A stretch of DNA of 64,000 nucleotides from Flavobacterium hydrocarbonoxydans (GCF_009789235.1 NZ_WSTB01000005.1:62001-126000); one strand, 5' to 3'; numbered from the stretch's first letter, positions 24,428 to 33,636 are shown. Program-made: numbers and translations. The notes: generated by a model not told the origin, from the letters alone.

Positions 24428-26296
24428 TTAATTGGCCAGTTTATCATTAATTACCCTGTCATTAAAAGTTTGGATATAAGCTTTTAAGAATCTTTCCATT
24501 TGTTGAGTTTTTGCTTTGTCCTGCTGCATTAAATTTGTTTTAAGCAAAACATCTTTTTTCCAGTTATACAATCCAATTGCCTGATTATTTGCAAAAGCAA
24601 GATAATAGTCATCCTGTATATAATGATAAGTTCCCTGAAGATAATATACTACGAAATTGTCCTTAGACTTATAACTTTTTCCAAAACTAATCATATCGGT
24701 CTTGATGTTCAGGTAATCTAAAATACTCGGCATAATATCAATTTGCTGGAAGTTTTTTTCGTTTACACCTACCAATTCAGGATTCGAAGGATCGAAGAAT
24801 AATATCGGAATGCTAAATTTACCAATATTGGTTTTATCAATAGCCTGATCGCCACCAGACGAAGTATGATCTGATGAAATGACAAATAAGGTGTTTTTGT
24901 ACCAGCCTTGTTTTTTTGCGGTTGCAAAAAACTTACGTAAAGCAAAATCGGTATAAGCTATACTTTCCTGAATTACAGTAGTTCCTTTAGGAAATTTACC
25001 TTTATATTGCTCAGGAATTATATACGGATTATGAGAGGAAATAGTAAATAAAGAACTGAAAAAAGGCTGCTTAAAAGAGTTTAATTTTGTGGCATAAAAT
25101 TGTAAAAACTCTTCATCAAAAATACCCCATCTTCCGTCAAAAGCTTCTTTTCCGATATATTGATCTTTACCATAATAGTGTTCAAAACCAGCTACTTTAG
25201 CATATTGATCAAAATTTTGGCTTCCGTTGAAAGCACCATGAAAAAAAGAAGTGTTGTAGCCTTCTTTCTTTAAAATCTTAGGAAGACCATTTATTTTATT
25301 TAAAGAATAGCTTGATGAAATAAATGAATTATTCATTAAACTAGGAATACTTGAAAGAATAGAAGGAACAGCATCAATAGATACTTTTCCGTTGGCAAAT
25401 CCGTTTTTAAAATAATACGATTTAGTGATAAGCGAATCCAGAAAAGGAGTTTGTCCTCGTCCTACATTTTCGTCTCCAAAACTTTCTAAAATTAATATTA
25501 CTACATTTTTTTTTGTAGCTGGATTGGTTGGTTGTAGCGTAATGGCAGGATTGTAAATCGAAACTAATTCCTTTTCATCAAAGTAATTTACTTTATCAAT
25601 ATCTTCTTTTTTTGCAATTGTTTTTAAGATGCAAAACGGAGTGTTTAATACTAATGCCGAGTTGCTTAGCGCTCCGTATTTGATAGCATCAACAATTTTA
25701 ATTGGCTTTTTTTGTAAACCACCACGACCAATAATTAGTATGATAACCAGCGAAAGAATAAAATAAGCCGTTTGTTTATAATAGTCTTTTCGGGTTACAG
25801 TTTCTAAAAGATTTATTTTTTTTAGGTTTGGAATAAGTTTCCAAAGTATGATACTAACCAGAAAGAATATAACAGCAATGTACCAAAACTCTTTTAAAAA
25901 GGAGGGAATCAGCCCTACTGCTTCTTTTTCCATTCCTTTTGCAGTAATCATGCTAAAAGTACTTCTTCTGCCGGTAAAACGATAGTAGATGATATCAATA
26001 AAATTGGTAGCGATAAAAATTAGATTGATGCTATAAAAAGCAATTTTTAAAATACGCTGATAGGTTGTTTTGTATTTAAAATTACCCGGAATTAAATGAA
26101 AAATAACAAAAAAGGTATTGATATACGCAATGGCAGCAAAATCAAAAAGTAAACCTCCTGTAAAGGTTTCTAATGTAAAATCGCCAAATTGTTCCCTATT
26201 GATGCAATAAAATAATATGCGGCTTAGCTGATAAATGATAACAATTAAAAAAAATCTTTTTAAAAATAAGGCAATACTGCTTTTGTAATTATTCAT
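24428..26296 (-). CDS. LtaS/MdoB-like membrane sulfatase-fold transferase
   Basis: A 622-residue protein with five or so N-terminal membrane helices (to about residue 185) and an extracytoplasmic alkaline-phosphatase-fold domain (from about 265). Metal and nucleophile signatures are visible: VVILILESFGDENVG, NGKVSIDAVPSI with a Ser in the position usually held by Thr or Ser, SSHNPY and SSDHTSSGGD. The family transfers phosphoglycerol, phosphoethanolamine or similar groups to envelope glycans or lipids. In a Gram-negative locus next to LPS-core genes, modification of a glycan or lipid A by such a group is likely, but the group transferred is unknown. Confidence 0.86.
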   Translation of the reverse strand: MNNYKSSIALFLKRFFLIVIIYQLSRILFYCINREQFGDFTLETFTGGLLFDFAAIAYINTFFVIFHLIPGNFKYKTTYQRILKIAFYSINLIFIATNFIDIIYYRFTGRRSTFSMITAKGMEKEAVGLIPSFLKEFWYIAVIFFLVSIILWKLIPNLKKINLLETVTRKDYYKQTAYFILSLVIILIIGRGGLQKKPIKIVDAIKYGALSNSALVLNTPFCILKTIAKKEDIDKVNYFDEKELVSIYNPAITLQPTNPATKKNVVILILESFGDENVGRGQTPFLDSLITKSYYFKNGFANGKVSIDAVPSILSSIPSLMNNSFISSSYSLNKINGLPKILKKEGYNTSFFHGAFNGSQNFDQYAKVAGFEHYYGKDQYIGKEAFDGRWGIFDEEFLQFYATKLNSFKQPFFSSLFTISSHNPYIIPEQYKGKFPKGTTVIQESIAYTDFALRKFFATAKKQGWYKNTLFVISSDHTSSGGDQAIDKTNIGKFSIPILFFDPSNPELVGVNEKNFQQIDIMPSILDYLNIKTDMISFGKSYKSKDNFVVYYLQGTYHYIQDDYYLAFANNQAIGLYNWKKDVLLKTNLMQQDKAKTQQMERFLKAYIQTFNDRVINDKLAN

Positions 26297-26363
26297 TCGA
26301 TATTAGGGCTTTAATAAAAAAATAACTTGTTGTCTGTTAATTGATTTGAAGATGTAATAAAAT

Positions 26364-26411
26364 AAAAAAAGATTTAGAAAACAGTTTTCATTGTTCTCTA
26401 AATCTTTTTTA
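26364..26411. terminator. Terminator hairpin after dapD
   Basis: AAAAAAGATTTAGA at 26365-26378 pairs perfectly (14 bp) with TCTAAATCTTTTTT at 26397-26410 around an 18-nt loop. It follows the dapD stop on the minus strand and also faces the LtaS-like gene. Confidence 0.8.
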
Positions 26412-26456
26412 TTTAAAACAATTCGCGGCAAAAATACGAAAAAGTTTATATTAAAA

Positions 26457-27272
26457 TTATACTGCTACATCATATTCGCGAAGTGCATTATTTAGTGACG
26501 TTTTTAGGTCCGTAGATGGTTTTCTTGTACCAATAATCAAAGCGCAAGGTACCTGAAATTCACCAGCAGCGAATTTTTTAGTATAACTTCCTGGAATTAC
26601 CACTGAACGGGCAGGCACAAAACCTTTCATTTCAACTGGTTCGTCGCCAGTAACATCTATAATTTTGGTAGAAGCTGTTAAGCATACATTTGCTCCTAAA
26701 ACCGCTTCTTTACCTACGTGAACACCTTCTACCACAATACAACGAGAACCGATAAAAGCGCCATCCTCGATGATTACCGGTGCAGCTTGCAATGGCTCTA
26801 AAACACCACCAATACCAACACCACCGCTCAGGTGAACGTTTTTACCAATTTGAGCACAGCTACCAACAGTTGCCCAGGTATCCACCATAGTTCCTTCGTC
26901 AACATAAGCACCAATGTTTACATAACTTGGCATCAAAATTACACCGCTCGAAATGTAAGCTCCATAACGTGCAACTGCATTTGGTACAACACGAATTCCT
27001 TTTTCAGCGTATCCTCTTTTTAGCAACATTTTATCATGGTATTCAAAAATACCAGATTCCCATGTTTCCATTTTTTGAATTGGGAAATACATAACAACCG
27101 CTTTTTTCACCCATTCGTTTACTTGCCATTTGTCTCCAACTGGTTCAGCACAACGTAATTTTCCGGCGTCAACCAATTCTATAACTTCTCTAATAGCATC
27201 AGTTGTTGCTGTTTCCTGTAATAAAGCTCTGTTTTCCCAAGCTTGTTCTATAATAGTTTGTAAAGAATTCAT
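26457..27272 (-). CDS. dapD: Tetrahydrodipicolinate N-succinyltransferase (DapD)
   Basis: Transfers succinyl from succinyl-CoA to 2,3,4,5-tetrahydrodipicolinate in lysine and meso-diaminopimelate synthesis. 271 residues, the normal length: N-terminal helical region, then left-handed beta-helix with hexapeptide repeats (about 105-220) containing YVDEGTMVDTWATVGSCAQIG and GVGIGGVLEP. A minus-strand TATATTTG box at 27296-27289 is a likely promoter -7 element, with the nearest TTG 25 bp upstream. Next gene in this genome segment is a toxin-antitoxin pair reading the other way. Call is secure. Confidence 0.95.
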   Translation of the reverse strand: MNSLQTIIEQAWENRALLQETATTDAIREVIELVDAGKLRCAEPVGDKWQVNEWVKKAVVMYFPIQKMETWESGIFEYHDKMLLKRGYAEKGIRVVPNAVARYGAYISSGVILMPSYVNIGAYVDEGTMVDTWATVGSCAQIGKNVHLSGGVGIGGVLEPLQAAPVIIEDGAFIGSRCIVVEGVHVGKEAVLGANVCLTASTKIIDVTGDEPVEMKGFVPARSVVIPGSYTKKFAAGEFQVPCALIIGTRKPSTDLKTSLNNALREYDVAV

Positions 27273-27399
27273 AAGTTTTAATTTTTGGCAAATATAAGGT
27301 TTTTGAGTAAAAATATTAGGTCAAAACCTTTTGAAAATGTTACATATTTAACTTTTTGTTTTTATTTAAAAGTGTTAAACCAAAATATTTTTCGAATTA

Positions 27400-27433
27400 A
27401 ATACTTTATATTTGTGTTGTAAATGAAAGTATT
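27400..27433 (+). promoter_or_regulatory. Promoter and predicted autoregulatory operator of the toxin-antitoxin pair
   Basis: An inverted repeat AATACTTT (27400-27407) and AAAGTATT (27426-27433) surrounds a TATATTTG -7 box (27407-27414), ending immediately before the ATG at 27434. A dimeric antitoxin or antitoxin-toxin complex bound here would block transcription, as in other type II modules. Binding is inferred, not shown. Confidence 0.55.
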
Positions 27434-27667
27434 ATGGAAGCGATTAGATTAGAATTTAAATCAGAGATTAAAGAAAAAATCTTAGCATTATTGAGTTCTT
27501 TTTCTTCAGATGATTTGAAAATTGAATTTGAAGACCCTGATTTTGAAGAAAACAAGAAGAAATTAGATTTGGCTTTTGCGAAGATTAAAAATGGAACAGC
27601 AAAATTTTATACGTTGGAAGAAGTAGATGAACTACTAGAAAAAACAATTTCAAAGTATGAAAATTAG
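27434..27667 (+). CDS. Predicted antitoxin of a type II toxin-antitoxin pair
   Basis: A 77-residue, acidic, helix-rich protein. Its C-terminal part (IKNGTAKFYTLEEVDELLEKTI) resembles the toxin-binding region of small antitoxins that pair with ParE/RelE-like toxins. The N-terminus (RLEFKSEIKEKIL) may be a DNA-binding or dimerisation part, but no clear ribbon-helix-helix pattern is seen. It overlaps the toxin gene by 11 bp, so they are translationally coupled, and its own promoter contains an inverted repeat. The pairing is the main evidence; the family is not identified. Confidence 0.7.
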   Translation: MEAIRLEFKSEIKEKILALLSSFSSDDLKIEFEDPDFEENKKKLDLAFAKIKNGTAKFYTLEEVDELLEKTISKYEN

Positions 27668-27938
27668 GTTTCAGGAGGAATTTTTGTATACATTAGAAAA
27701 ACAAGTTCATTATATTTCAAATGATAAGCCACTTGCAGCCAGGAAATTTAAAAACGATTTACTTAGAAATATCAAAAAAGACTTAAGAAATCCTTTCCAT
27801 TTTAAGAAATCTCAATATTTTAACGATGAGTATATAAGAGATTATGTGTTTAAAGGATATGTAATAACATATTATATAGATGAATCTGAAAATTATATTT
27901 CAGTCTTTGGTTTTATAAAATACAAAGATTCTTTTTAG
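27657..27938 (+). CDS. Predicted RelE/ParE-superfamily toxin
   Basis: A 93-residue basic protein with RelE/ParE-like layout: an N-terminal helix pair (FLYTLEKQVHYISNDKPLAARKFKNDLL), then beta strands ending in VFKGYVITYYIDESENYISVFGFI, characteristic of the fold, where strand Tyr and Arg/Lys residues vary between family members. ParE-like members inhibit gyrase and RelE-like members cut mRNA on the ribosome; the sequence does not decide. It overlaps the antitoxin gene and lies 42 bp before ruvX. Active-site residues of RelE are not clearly conserved. Confidence 0.75.
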   Translation: MKIRFQEEFLYTLEKQVHYISNDKPLAARKFKNDLLRNIKKDLRNPFHFKKSQYFNDEYIRDYVFKGYVITYYIDESENYISVFGFIKYKDSF

Positions 27939-27980
27939 ACTTCTGTAAATTCCTTTCTATCTTTGATAAAAATAATTTAA

Positions 27981-28397
27981 ATGCCTAGAATTCTCTCTAT
28001 AGATTACGGACAAAAACGCACTGGAATTGCCGTTACCGACGAAATGCAGATTATAGCTTCGGGTTTGACTACGATTCCAACCAGTACAGTAATTGATTTT
28101 TTAAAAGATTATTTCTCCAAAGAAAAAGTCGAAGCCGTATTAATTGGTGAGCCGAAACAAATGAACGGACAGCCATCAGAAAGTGCTCCTATAATAAAAG
28201 GTTTTGTAACCCATTTTTCTAATATTTTTCCCGATATGAAAGTCGTTCGTGTTGATGAAAGGTTTACTTCAAAAATGGCTTTTCAAACAATGATTGATAG
28301 TGGATTAAGCAAAAAGCAACGCCAGAACAAAGGATTGATTGATGAAATTTCGGCTACAATAATGCTTCAGGATTACCTGTCTTCTAAACGATTCTAA
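27981..28397 (+). CDS. ruvX: Putative Holliday junction resolvase RuvX (YqgF)
   Basis: A 138-residue RNase H-fold protein. LSIDYGQKRTGIAVTD near the N-terminus carries the first metal-binding Asp (D7), VLIGEPKQMNG the central region, VRVDERFTS the acidic residue of strand 4, and KGLIDEISATIMLQDYL the final Asp. The family acts in RNA processing and in recombination. It is the first gene after the toxin-antitoxin pair and is followed by mqo after 114 bp with its own -7-like TACCTTTG (28481-28488). In other Flavobacteriia ruvX neighbours def, which is 4 kb away here. Confidence 0.9.
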   Translation: MPRILSIDYGQKRTGIAVTDEMQIIASGLTTIPTSTVIDFLKDYFSKEKVEAVLIGEPKQMNGQPSESAPIIKGFVTHFSNIFPDMKVVRVDERFTSKMAFQTMIDSGLSKKQRQNKGLIDEISATIMLQDYLSSKRF

Positions 28398-28511
28398 AAG
28401 CAAACTTCTATTTCATAAATTTTCACAATTTTCTAACTATTATCTTCTAAAAATTAGTTTTTTTTTGCAATTATAAAAAGTACCTTTGCATTTTAAATAA
28501 AATACCCTGTT

Positions 28512-30011
28512 ATGCCCGACCAAACGATACGTTCAAGTAGTGAAGTAGTACTTATTGGAGCTGGAATTATGAGTGCCACTCTAGGAGTAATTTTAAAAGA
28601 ATTGCAGCCTGATATTAAAATTGAAATCTACGAAAGATTAGATGTTGCTGCTGCAGAAAGCTCTGATGCCTGGAATAATGCAGGTACAGGACACTCTGCT
28701 TTTTGCGAATTAAATTATACTCCTGAAAAACCGGATGGAAGCATTGATCCAAAAAAAGCGATTAGTATTGCTGAATCTTTTGAGGTTTCCCGTCAGTTTT
28801 GGTCTTATCTGGTACAGCAAAATAAAGTTCCTTCACCTGAGAATTTTATCAAAAGTGTTCCTCACATGAGTTTTGTTTGGGGAGACAAAAACGTAAAATA
28901 TCTTAAAACCCGTTTTGAAGCTTTACAAAAAAATCCAATTTTTTCTCAAATGACTTTCAGTACAGAGTTTGAGCAACTAAAAAAATGGATGCCTCTTGTA
29001 ATGGAAGGCAGGGAAGCTGATGAAAAATTAGCAGCAACATATATGGAAATTGGTACCGATGTAAATTTTGGTGCTTTAACAAGAAGTATGTTTGATTATT
29101 TAGGAAAGCTAGATGGTGTTTCATTATATTTTAATCACGAGGTTAAAAAATTAAAACAGCGTGAAGATAAATCTTGGAGAATCAAAATAACCGATTTAGA
29201 TACTGGAAATACTCGAAAATCTTATACTAAATTTGTATTTATTGGTGCTGGTGGTGGTTCTTTGCCATTATTAGAAAAAGCGAATGTTCCAGAAGGAAAC
29301 GGTTACGGAGGTTTCCCGGTAAGTGGACAATGGTTAAAATGCACCAACCCAGATGTAATTGCTAAACATCAGGCAAAAGTATATGGTAAAGCAAGTGTTG
29401 GAGCTCCGCCTATGTCGGTTCCGCATATTGATACCCGTGTAATCGATGGTGAGAAAGCATTACTTTTTGGTCCTTTTGCAGGTTTTTCTACTCGTTTCTT
29501 AAAAAATGGTTCTTACTTAGATTTGCCATTATCTATTAAAGCTAATAATTTAATCCCAATGTTGTCAGCGGGATATCATAATATTCCATTAACCAAATAT
29601 CTGATTGAGCAGGTTCGCCAATCGCCTAAAGACAGAATGAAAGCTTTGCGCGAATATTTGCCAACTGCTCGTTCTAAGGATTGGGTGCTAGAAAAAGCAG
29701 GACAACGTGTTCAGGTGATTAAAAAAGATGAAAAAGAAGGTGGGGTTTTAGAATTTGGAACCGAAGTAATCAATACACACGACGGAACTCTTGCGGTTTT
29801 ATTAGGAGCTTCTCCGGGAGCCTCTACAGCAGTTTCGATTATGGTAGATTTAGTGAGCAGATGTTTTACTAATCAGGCTAAAACACCGGAATGGGAAGCG
29901 AAATTCAAGAACATGATTCCTTCTTATGGTCAAAAGTTAAATGAAAATCCAGAACTCTTAACAGAAGTGAGAAAACAAACTTCTGAAGTTTTAAAGTTGA
30001 AAAACAACTAA
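28512..30011 (+). CDS. mqo: Malate:quinone oxidoreductase
   Basis: FAD-dependent peripheral membrane enzyme that oxidises malate to oxaloacetate and passes electrons to the quinone pool, an alternative to NAD-malate dehydrogenase in the citrate cycle. 499 residues with the N-terminal Rossmann GxGxxS motif (VVLIGAGIMSATLG), the AWNNAGTGHSAFCELNY segment and the C-terminal GASPGASTAVSIMVDL region typical of MQO. It has a -7-like TACCTTTG upstream and is monocistronic, ending at a shared terminator with the FUSC gene. Length and signatures fit well. Confidence 0.95.
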   Translation: MPDQTIRSSSEVVLIGAGIMSATLGVILKELQPDIKIEIYERLDVAAAESSDAWNNAGTGHSAFCELNYTPEKPDGSIDPKKAISIAESFEVSRQFWSYLVQQNKVPSPENFIKSVPHMSFVWGDKNVKYLKTRFEALQKNPIFSQMTFSTEFEQLKKWMPLVMEGREADEKLAATYMEIGTDVNFGALTRSMFDYLGKLDGVSLYFNHEVKKLKQREDKSWRIKITDLDTGNTRKSYTKFVFIGAGGGSLPLLEKANVPEGNGYGGFPVSGQWLKCTNPDVIAKHQAKVYGKASVGAPPMSVPHIDTRVIDGEKALLFGPFAGFSTRFLKNGSYLDLPLSIKANNLIPMLSAGYHNIPLTKYLIEQVRQSPKDRMKALREYLPTARSKDWVLEKAGQRVQVIKKDEKEGGVLEFGTEVINTHDGTLAVLLGASPGASTAVSIMVDLVSRCFTNQAKTPEWEAKFKNMIPSYGQKLNENPELLTEVRKQTSEVLKLKNN

Positions 30012-30040
30012 AATTCAAATACTTACTTTATATAAAAACG

Positions 30041-30070
30041 ACAAATCCAGATACTTTAATCTGGATTTGT
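30041..30070. terminator. Bidirectional terminator overlapping the FUSC stop
   Basis: ACAAATCCAGAT (30041-30052) pairs with ATCTGGATTTGT (30059-30070). The hairpin overlaps the last codons of the FUSC gene and lies 30 bp after mqo, so it can end both transcripts. Confidence 0.8.
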
Positions 30071-32278
30071 TGCTTTTAGGTCTTTTGTGATTTTCAAAAT
30101 CTTTTCAGATAAGTTGCTCATCCAGATCAATTGCTCGATTACCATTTGGGCTTCCTGCATTTTTGCCTGACGGGTTTCTTTGTCTAATTCGTCATCGGTT
30201 GCTAAACGGGTAAAATTTTTGCGTTTCATTTCTTCAAATTGCAAAGTCACATCTTCTTTATCAAAAAAACTATCGGTTAAAATGGTTTCATTTTTTAAAA
30301 TTGAAATGGAATGTTCTAAATTTAGCAGAATAGTTTTGATGATGTAATTAAAAGATTCTGATGCTGATGTGGTCTGATGCGATTGAATATAGGTCGATAA
30401 TGAAGCCAATGCTGATAATAAAGAATGATTGAGGACAACCAGTTTATTAACAAAAGGCAACTGTTTTTGCTTCGATTTGGGCTCCTGCATCATGCGTTGA
30501 AAAGAGGTCATCAAATTTCCAATTTCTACAAAAGCATGTTTTCTGGCTAATCGGTACGAAGTAGGGACTTCACCTTTTTTGTTATAAAAATCAGCAATTT
30601 CTTTAAGATAATTTCTATTGGCACGGATGGAATTTTCGATATGAATTGGGGTGTTAATAAACTCCCAGGCTGGCCATAAAAATTGATTGGCCAAGAATGC
30701 CAAAATGGCTCCAGCCAGCGAATCTAATATTCGAAACTGAATAACCTCGACAATATTGGGTACCAAAATTCCATAAATAAAAACCACATACATCGTGACA
30801 AAAGTCGCACTGATTTTGTAATTGATTTGGGTAAAAGAAATTCCTAAAAGCATACAAATAATCGACAATATACTTAAAGCAACATGATTTTGAATCACAG
30901 AAACTATTCCGAAAGCCAGTAATCCTCCTAAAACAGTTCCGAAAATCCTATTATACGAGCGTTCCTTGGTCAAACCATATCCAGGTCGCATAATAACGAC
31001 TATGGTCAGCAAGATCCAATAAACATTTTGGAAAGGCAAAAACTGTCCGATTATAAAACCAATTATAATAGTAATAGTCAAACGTAAAGAATGCCTGAAA
31101 ATAGAGGATGAAAAGCTTAAATTTTCGACCAGAGTATTCAGTGGATAATATTGTGGTGTCAGGAATTTTTCCAGCTCTTTGTCTTTGTCTTTTAATTTGT
31201 AAGACTGCATGGCCAGTGAAAAAGCACGCTGAATTATTTTGATTTTCCCAACCTGATTTTTAGCATATTTAAGCATATTAGTCAGCATCAAAACGCCTTC
31301 GGCAGCTTCGTCTTTGCCTAATCTTTTTTCGTAATCAAAAATTGCAAATTCCAGTGCATCCAATTCGTTTTTTAAATCGTGTCGATCCACATATTTGGCA
31401 ATGTGATGTACATTTTTTGAAAGCTTTTTTAAAGTCGAAGCCAGTTTGTAGGCTACATTTTGATACGTTCTGAGGACATCGGGATGTTTGTCAAATTTTT
31501 CATGAAGCTTACTATGATCAAACGAAGTATATAAAGCCAGTTCCTGAATCTCAACCAAAGTGATAAAAACTAACAGCATTTTTCTGTTCTGACTCGTTGT
31601 TCCGGAAGTATTTTGGTTGCCAATTAATACTTTTCTTAAATCCTCGTGAATCAGATTTAATTCTACCTGAACATTCAGTTGTTTTTCGATAATGGCTTTT
31701 CTATTGGCCTCAGGGCTCCATAAATCACCTCTTAATTTCAGGTATTTTGCCGTTAGTTTTATTCCTTCCGCAATTTGCAATTCAACATATTTATAGGGTT
31801 GAATGAAGTGAAAAAGGAGCGAAACAATCAAATATAAAATACCACCTGCAAAAATATATCCCGAATATTCAAAAGCTTCCCAGCCTTCATGCAAATGCCC
31901 AAAAGATAAGGAAATTGATATTAAAGCTGAAAAGGAAACCAAAGTGGCACGCTGTCCGTAAACCGAAATCATCGAGCATATAAAAAGCAAAAAAGCTAAA
32001 AAAGGATAAAATATAATGGGATATGGATAAGCAAAGTTTACTAATAAATTGACTCCGGAAACAATAAATGAAGCCACAATCAGTCCTTTTATTTTATGAA
32101 CTAAAGTACTCGGAATATCGCTTGGATAGGTATAAAAAGCCCCTAAAGCAATCGTAAAACCAATTTCAAAATGCCCTAGAAAGTGAAAAACCAAAACAGG
32201 AATAACAGAGGCAATCGTTACTTTTGCTGCATTTATAAACGAGGTGCTATTGGTAAATTTTGAGACGCGATCAAACAT
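30056..32278 (-). CDS. FUSC-family inner-membrane protein
   Basis: A 740-residue protein of the FUSC (fusaric acid resistance-like, YccS/aromatic acid exporter-like) family. Two blocks of about five to six membrane helices (about 10-160 and 395-525) alternate with cytoplasmic helical domains. The first block begins with FINAAKVTIASVIPVLVFHF, and the second has RHSLRLTITIIIGFIIGQF and MRPGYGLTKERSYNRIFGTVLGG, which is the family motif. Members include efflux components and proteins of unknown role. A -7-like TACCTTTG box occurs on the minus strand at 32303-32296. Substrate unknown. Confidence 0.88.
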   Translation of the reverse strand: MFDRVSKFTNSTSFINAAKVTIASVIPVLVFHFLGHFEIGFTIALGAFYTYPSDIPSTLVHKIKGLIVASFIVSGVNLLVNFAYPYPIIFYPFLAFLLFICSMISVYGQRATLVSFSALISISLSFGHLHEGWEAFEYSGYIFAGGILYLIVSLLFHFIQPYKYVELQIAEGIKLTAKYLKLRGDLWSPEANRKAIIEKQLNVQVELNLIHEDLRKVLIGNQNTSGTTSQNRKMLLVFITLVEIQELALYTSFDHSKLHEKFDKHPDVLRTYQNVAYKLASTLKKLSKNVHHIAKYVDRHDLKNELDALEFAIFDYEKRLGKDEAAEGVLMLTNMLKYAKNQVGKIKIIQRAFSLAMQSYKLKDKDKELEKFLTPQYYPLNTLVENLSFSSSIFRHSLRLTITIIIGFIIGQFLPFQNVYWILLTIVVIMRPGYGLTKERSYNRIFGTVLGGLLAFGIVSVIQNHVALSILSIICMLLGISFTQINYKISATFVTMYVVFIYGILVPNIVEVIQFRILDSLAGAILAFLANQFLWPAWEFINTPIHIENSIRANRNYLKEIADFYNKKGEVPTSYRLARKHAFVEIGNLMTSFQRMMQEPKSKQKQLPFVNKLVVLNHSLLSALASLSTYIQSHQTTSASESFNYIIKTILLNLEHSISILKNETILTDSFFDKEDVTLQFEEMKRKNFTRLATDDELDKETRQAKMQEAQMVIEQLIWMSNLSEKILKITKDLKATNPD

Positions 32279-32409
32279 ATAAAGAGGTTTGTAAACAAAG
32301 GTAAGAATTGTACGAATTAATTTGGCATAATTATAGTGTTCATTTTAACAGGCATGGAAAAAATGCGATTTTATGTCTTGTTTACAATTATTCATTGACT
32401 AATTTTTAC

Positions 32410-32417
32410 TATTTTTG
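32410..32417 (+). promoter_or_regulatory. -7-like box upstream of def
   Basis: TATTTTTG at 32410-32417 matches TAnnTTTG. No TTG at 17-23 bp upstream is present (nearest TTG at 12 and 29 bp), so the promoter is uncertain. It would start transcription about 60 bp before the def ATG. Confidence 0.35.
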
Positions 32418-32478
32418 CCAGCTGAATTAAGGTGATTAAATTCAGGATTTACAAGTATATATACATAAAACAATACAA

Positions 32479-33069
32479 ATGATTTTACCAATTGTAGGAT
32501 ATGGTGATCCAGTTTTAAGAAAAGTGGGTGAGGCAATTACGCCGGATTATCCAAACTTAAAAGAAACAATAGCAAACATGTACGAGACCATGTACAATGC
32601 TTTCGGGGTAGGCTTGGCCGCACCGCAGGTTGGTATGGCATTACGTTTGTTTGTAATTGATACCACTCCTTTTAGTGATGACGAGGATTTACCAACAAAA
32701 GAACAAAAGGATTTAAAAGGATTCAAAAAAACTTTTATCAATGCTAAAATCATCAAAGAAGAAGGCGAAGAATGGAGTTTTAACGAAGGATGTTTAAGTA
32801 TTCCTGATGTTCGCGAAGATGTTTATAGAAAACCAACTGTAACTATCGAATATTGCGAAGAAGATTTTGTGATGAAAACCGAAGTTTTTGATGGTTTGAT
32901 TGCAAGGGTTATTCAGCATGAATACGACCACATCGAGGGTATTTTATTTACAGATAAAATATCGTCATTAAAAAAGCGTTTGATTCAGAAGAAATTAAAA
33001 AATATTACCGAAGGCAAAACATTTCAGGAATACAGAATGAAGTTTGCTGCGGCTAAAAAAGGTAGATAA
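32479..33069 (+). CDS. def: Peptide deformylase
   Basis: Iron-dependent enzyme that removes the formyl group from the N-terminal Met of new proteins. The 196 residues have the three motifs: GVGLAAPQVG (43-52), EGCLSIP (C105 metal ligand), and QHEYDHIEG (H147, E148, H151). A 24-residue loop with several charged residues (about 62-85) is inserted after motif 1, common in Bacteroidota enzymes. It starts the cluster with the DUF5606 gene and mazG. The start at ATG 32479 gives the canonical N-terminus ILPIVGYGDP. Confidence 0.95.
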   Translation: MILPIVGYGDPVLRKVGEAITPDYPNLKETIANMYETMYNAFGVGLAAPQVGMALRLFVIDTTPFSDDEDLPTKEQKDLKGFKKTFINAKIIKEEGEEWSFNEGCLSIPDVREDVYRKPTVTIEYCEEDFVMKTEVFDGLIARVIQHEYDHIEGILFTDKISSLKKRLIQKKLKNITEGKTFQEYRMKFAAAKKGR

Positions 33070-33133
33070 TGGTTCTGATTTAAAGAACTAAAAGATATAA
33101 AAAAACAAATTCTTAATACAAATTTTAATAAAC

Positions 33134-33613
33134 ATGAATTTAGACAAAATTTTAGCCATTTCTGGGAAGCCAGGTTTATATGTATTGAAAGTGCAAACTC
33201 GTACAGGTTTTGTGGCAGAATCATTAAGTGATGGAAAAAAAATCACAGTAAACTTAAAAAGTAATGTAAGTTTATTATCTGAAATTTCGATTTATACGTA
33301 CGAAGGCGAAAAACCTTTAACAGAAGTGATGAATCGTATTGCAACAAAAGAAAACAAAGGGCAAGCGATTTCTCATAAAGAAGAGAACGCAACTTTAGCG
33401 GCTTATTTCAAAGAAATTTTACCTGAATATGACGAAGAAAGAGTATATCCTTCTGATATTAAAAAAGTATTAAACTGGTACAACACTTTGCAGGCAAAAG
33501 GTTTAGTGACTGATGAAGCTCCTGCAGCAACTTCAACTTCTGAAGAAATTGTAGCGGAAGAACCAGTAAAAAAAGCGCCTGCTAAAAAAGCAAAAGCTAA
33601 AAAAGAAGAATAG
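33134..33613 (+). CDS. DUF5606 family protein
   Basis: A 159-residue cytosolic protein typical of Bacteroidota (DUF5606). N-terminal MNLDKILAISGKPGLYVL, a central region with conserved KVLNWYNTLQAKGL, then a Ala-, Pro- and Lys-rich C-terminal tail (about 126-159) that is probably disordered and resembles nucleic-acid-binding tails. It follows def and precedes mazG, an arrangement repeated in this order in related genomes. Function unknown. Confidence 0.88.
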   Translation: MNLDKILAISGKPGLYVLKVQTRTGFVAESLSDGKKITVNLKSNVSLLSEISIYTYEGEKPLTEVMNRIATKENKGQAISHKEENATLAAYFKEILPEYDEERVYPSDIKKVLNWYNTLQAKGLVTDEAPAATSTSEEIVAEEPVKKAPAKKAKAKKEE

Positions 33614-33636
33614 TAGTTTTCTACCTTCAAATATAT

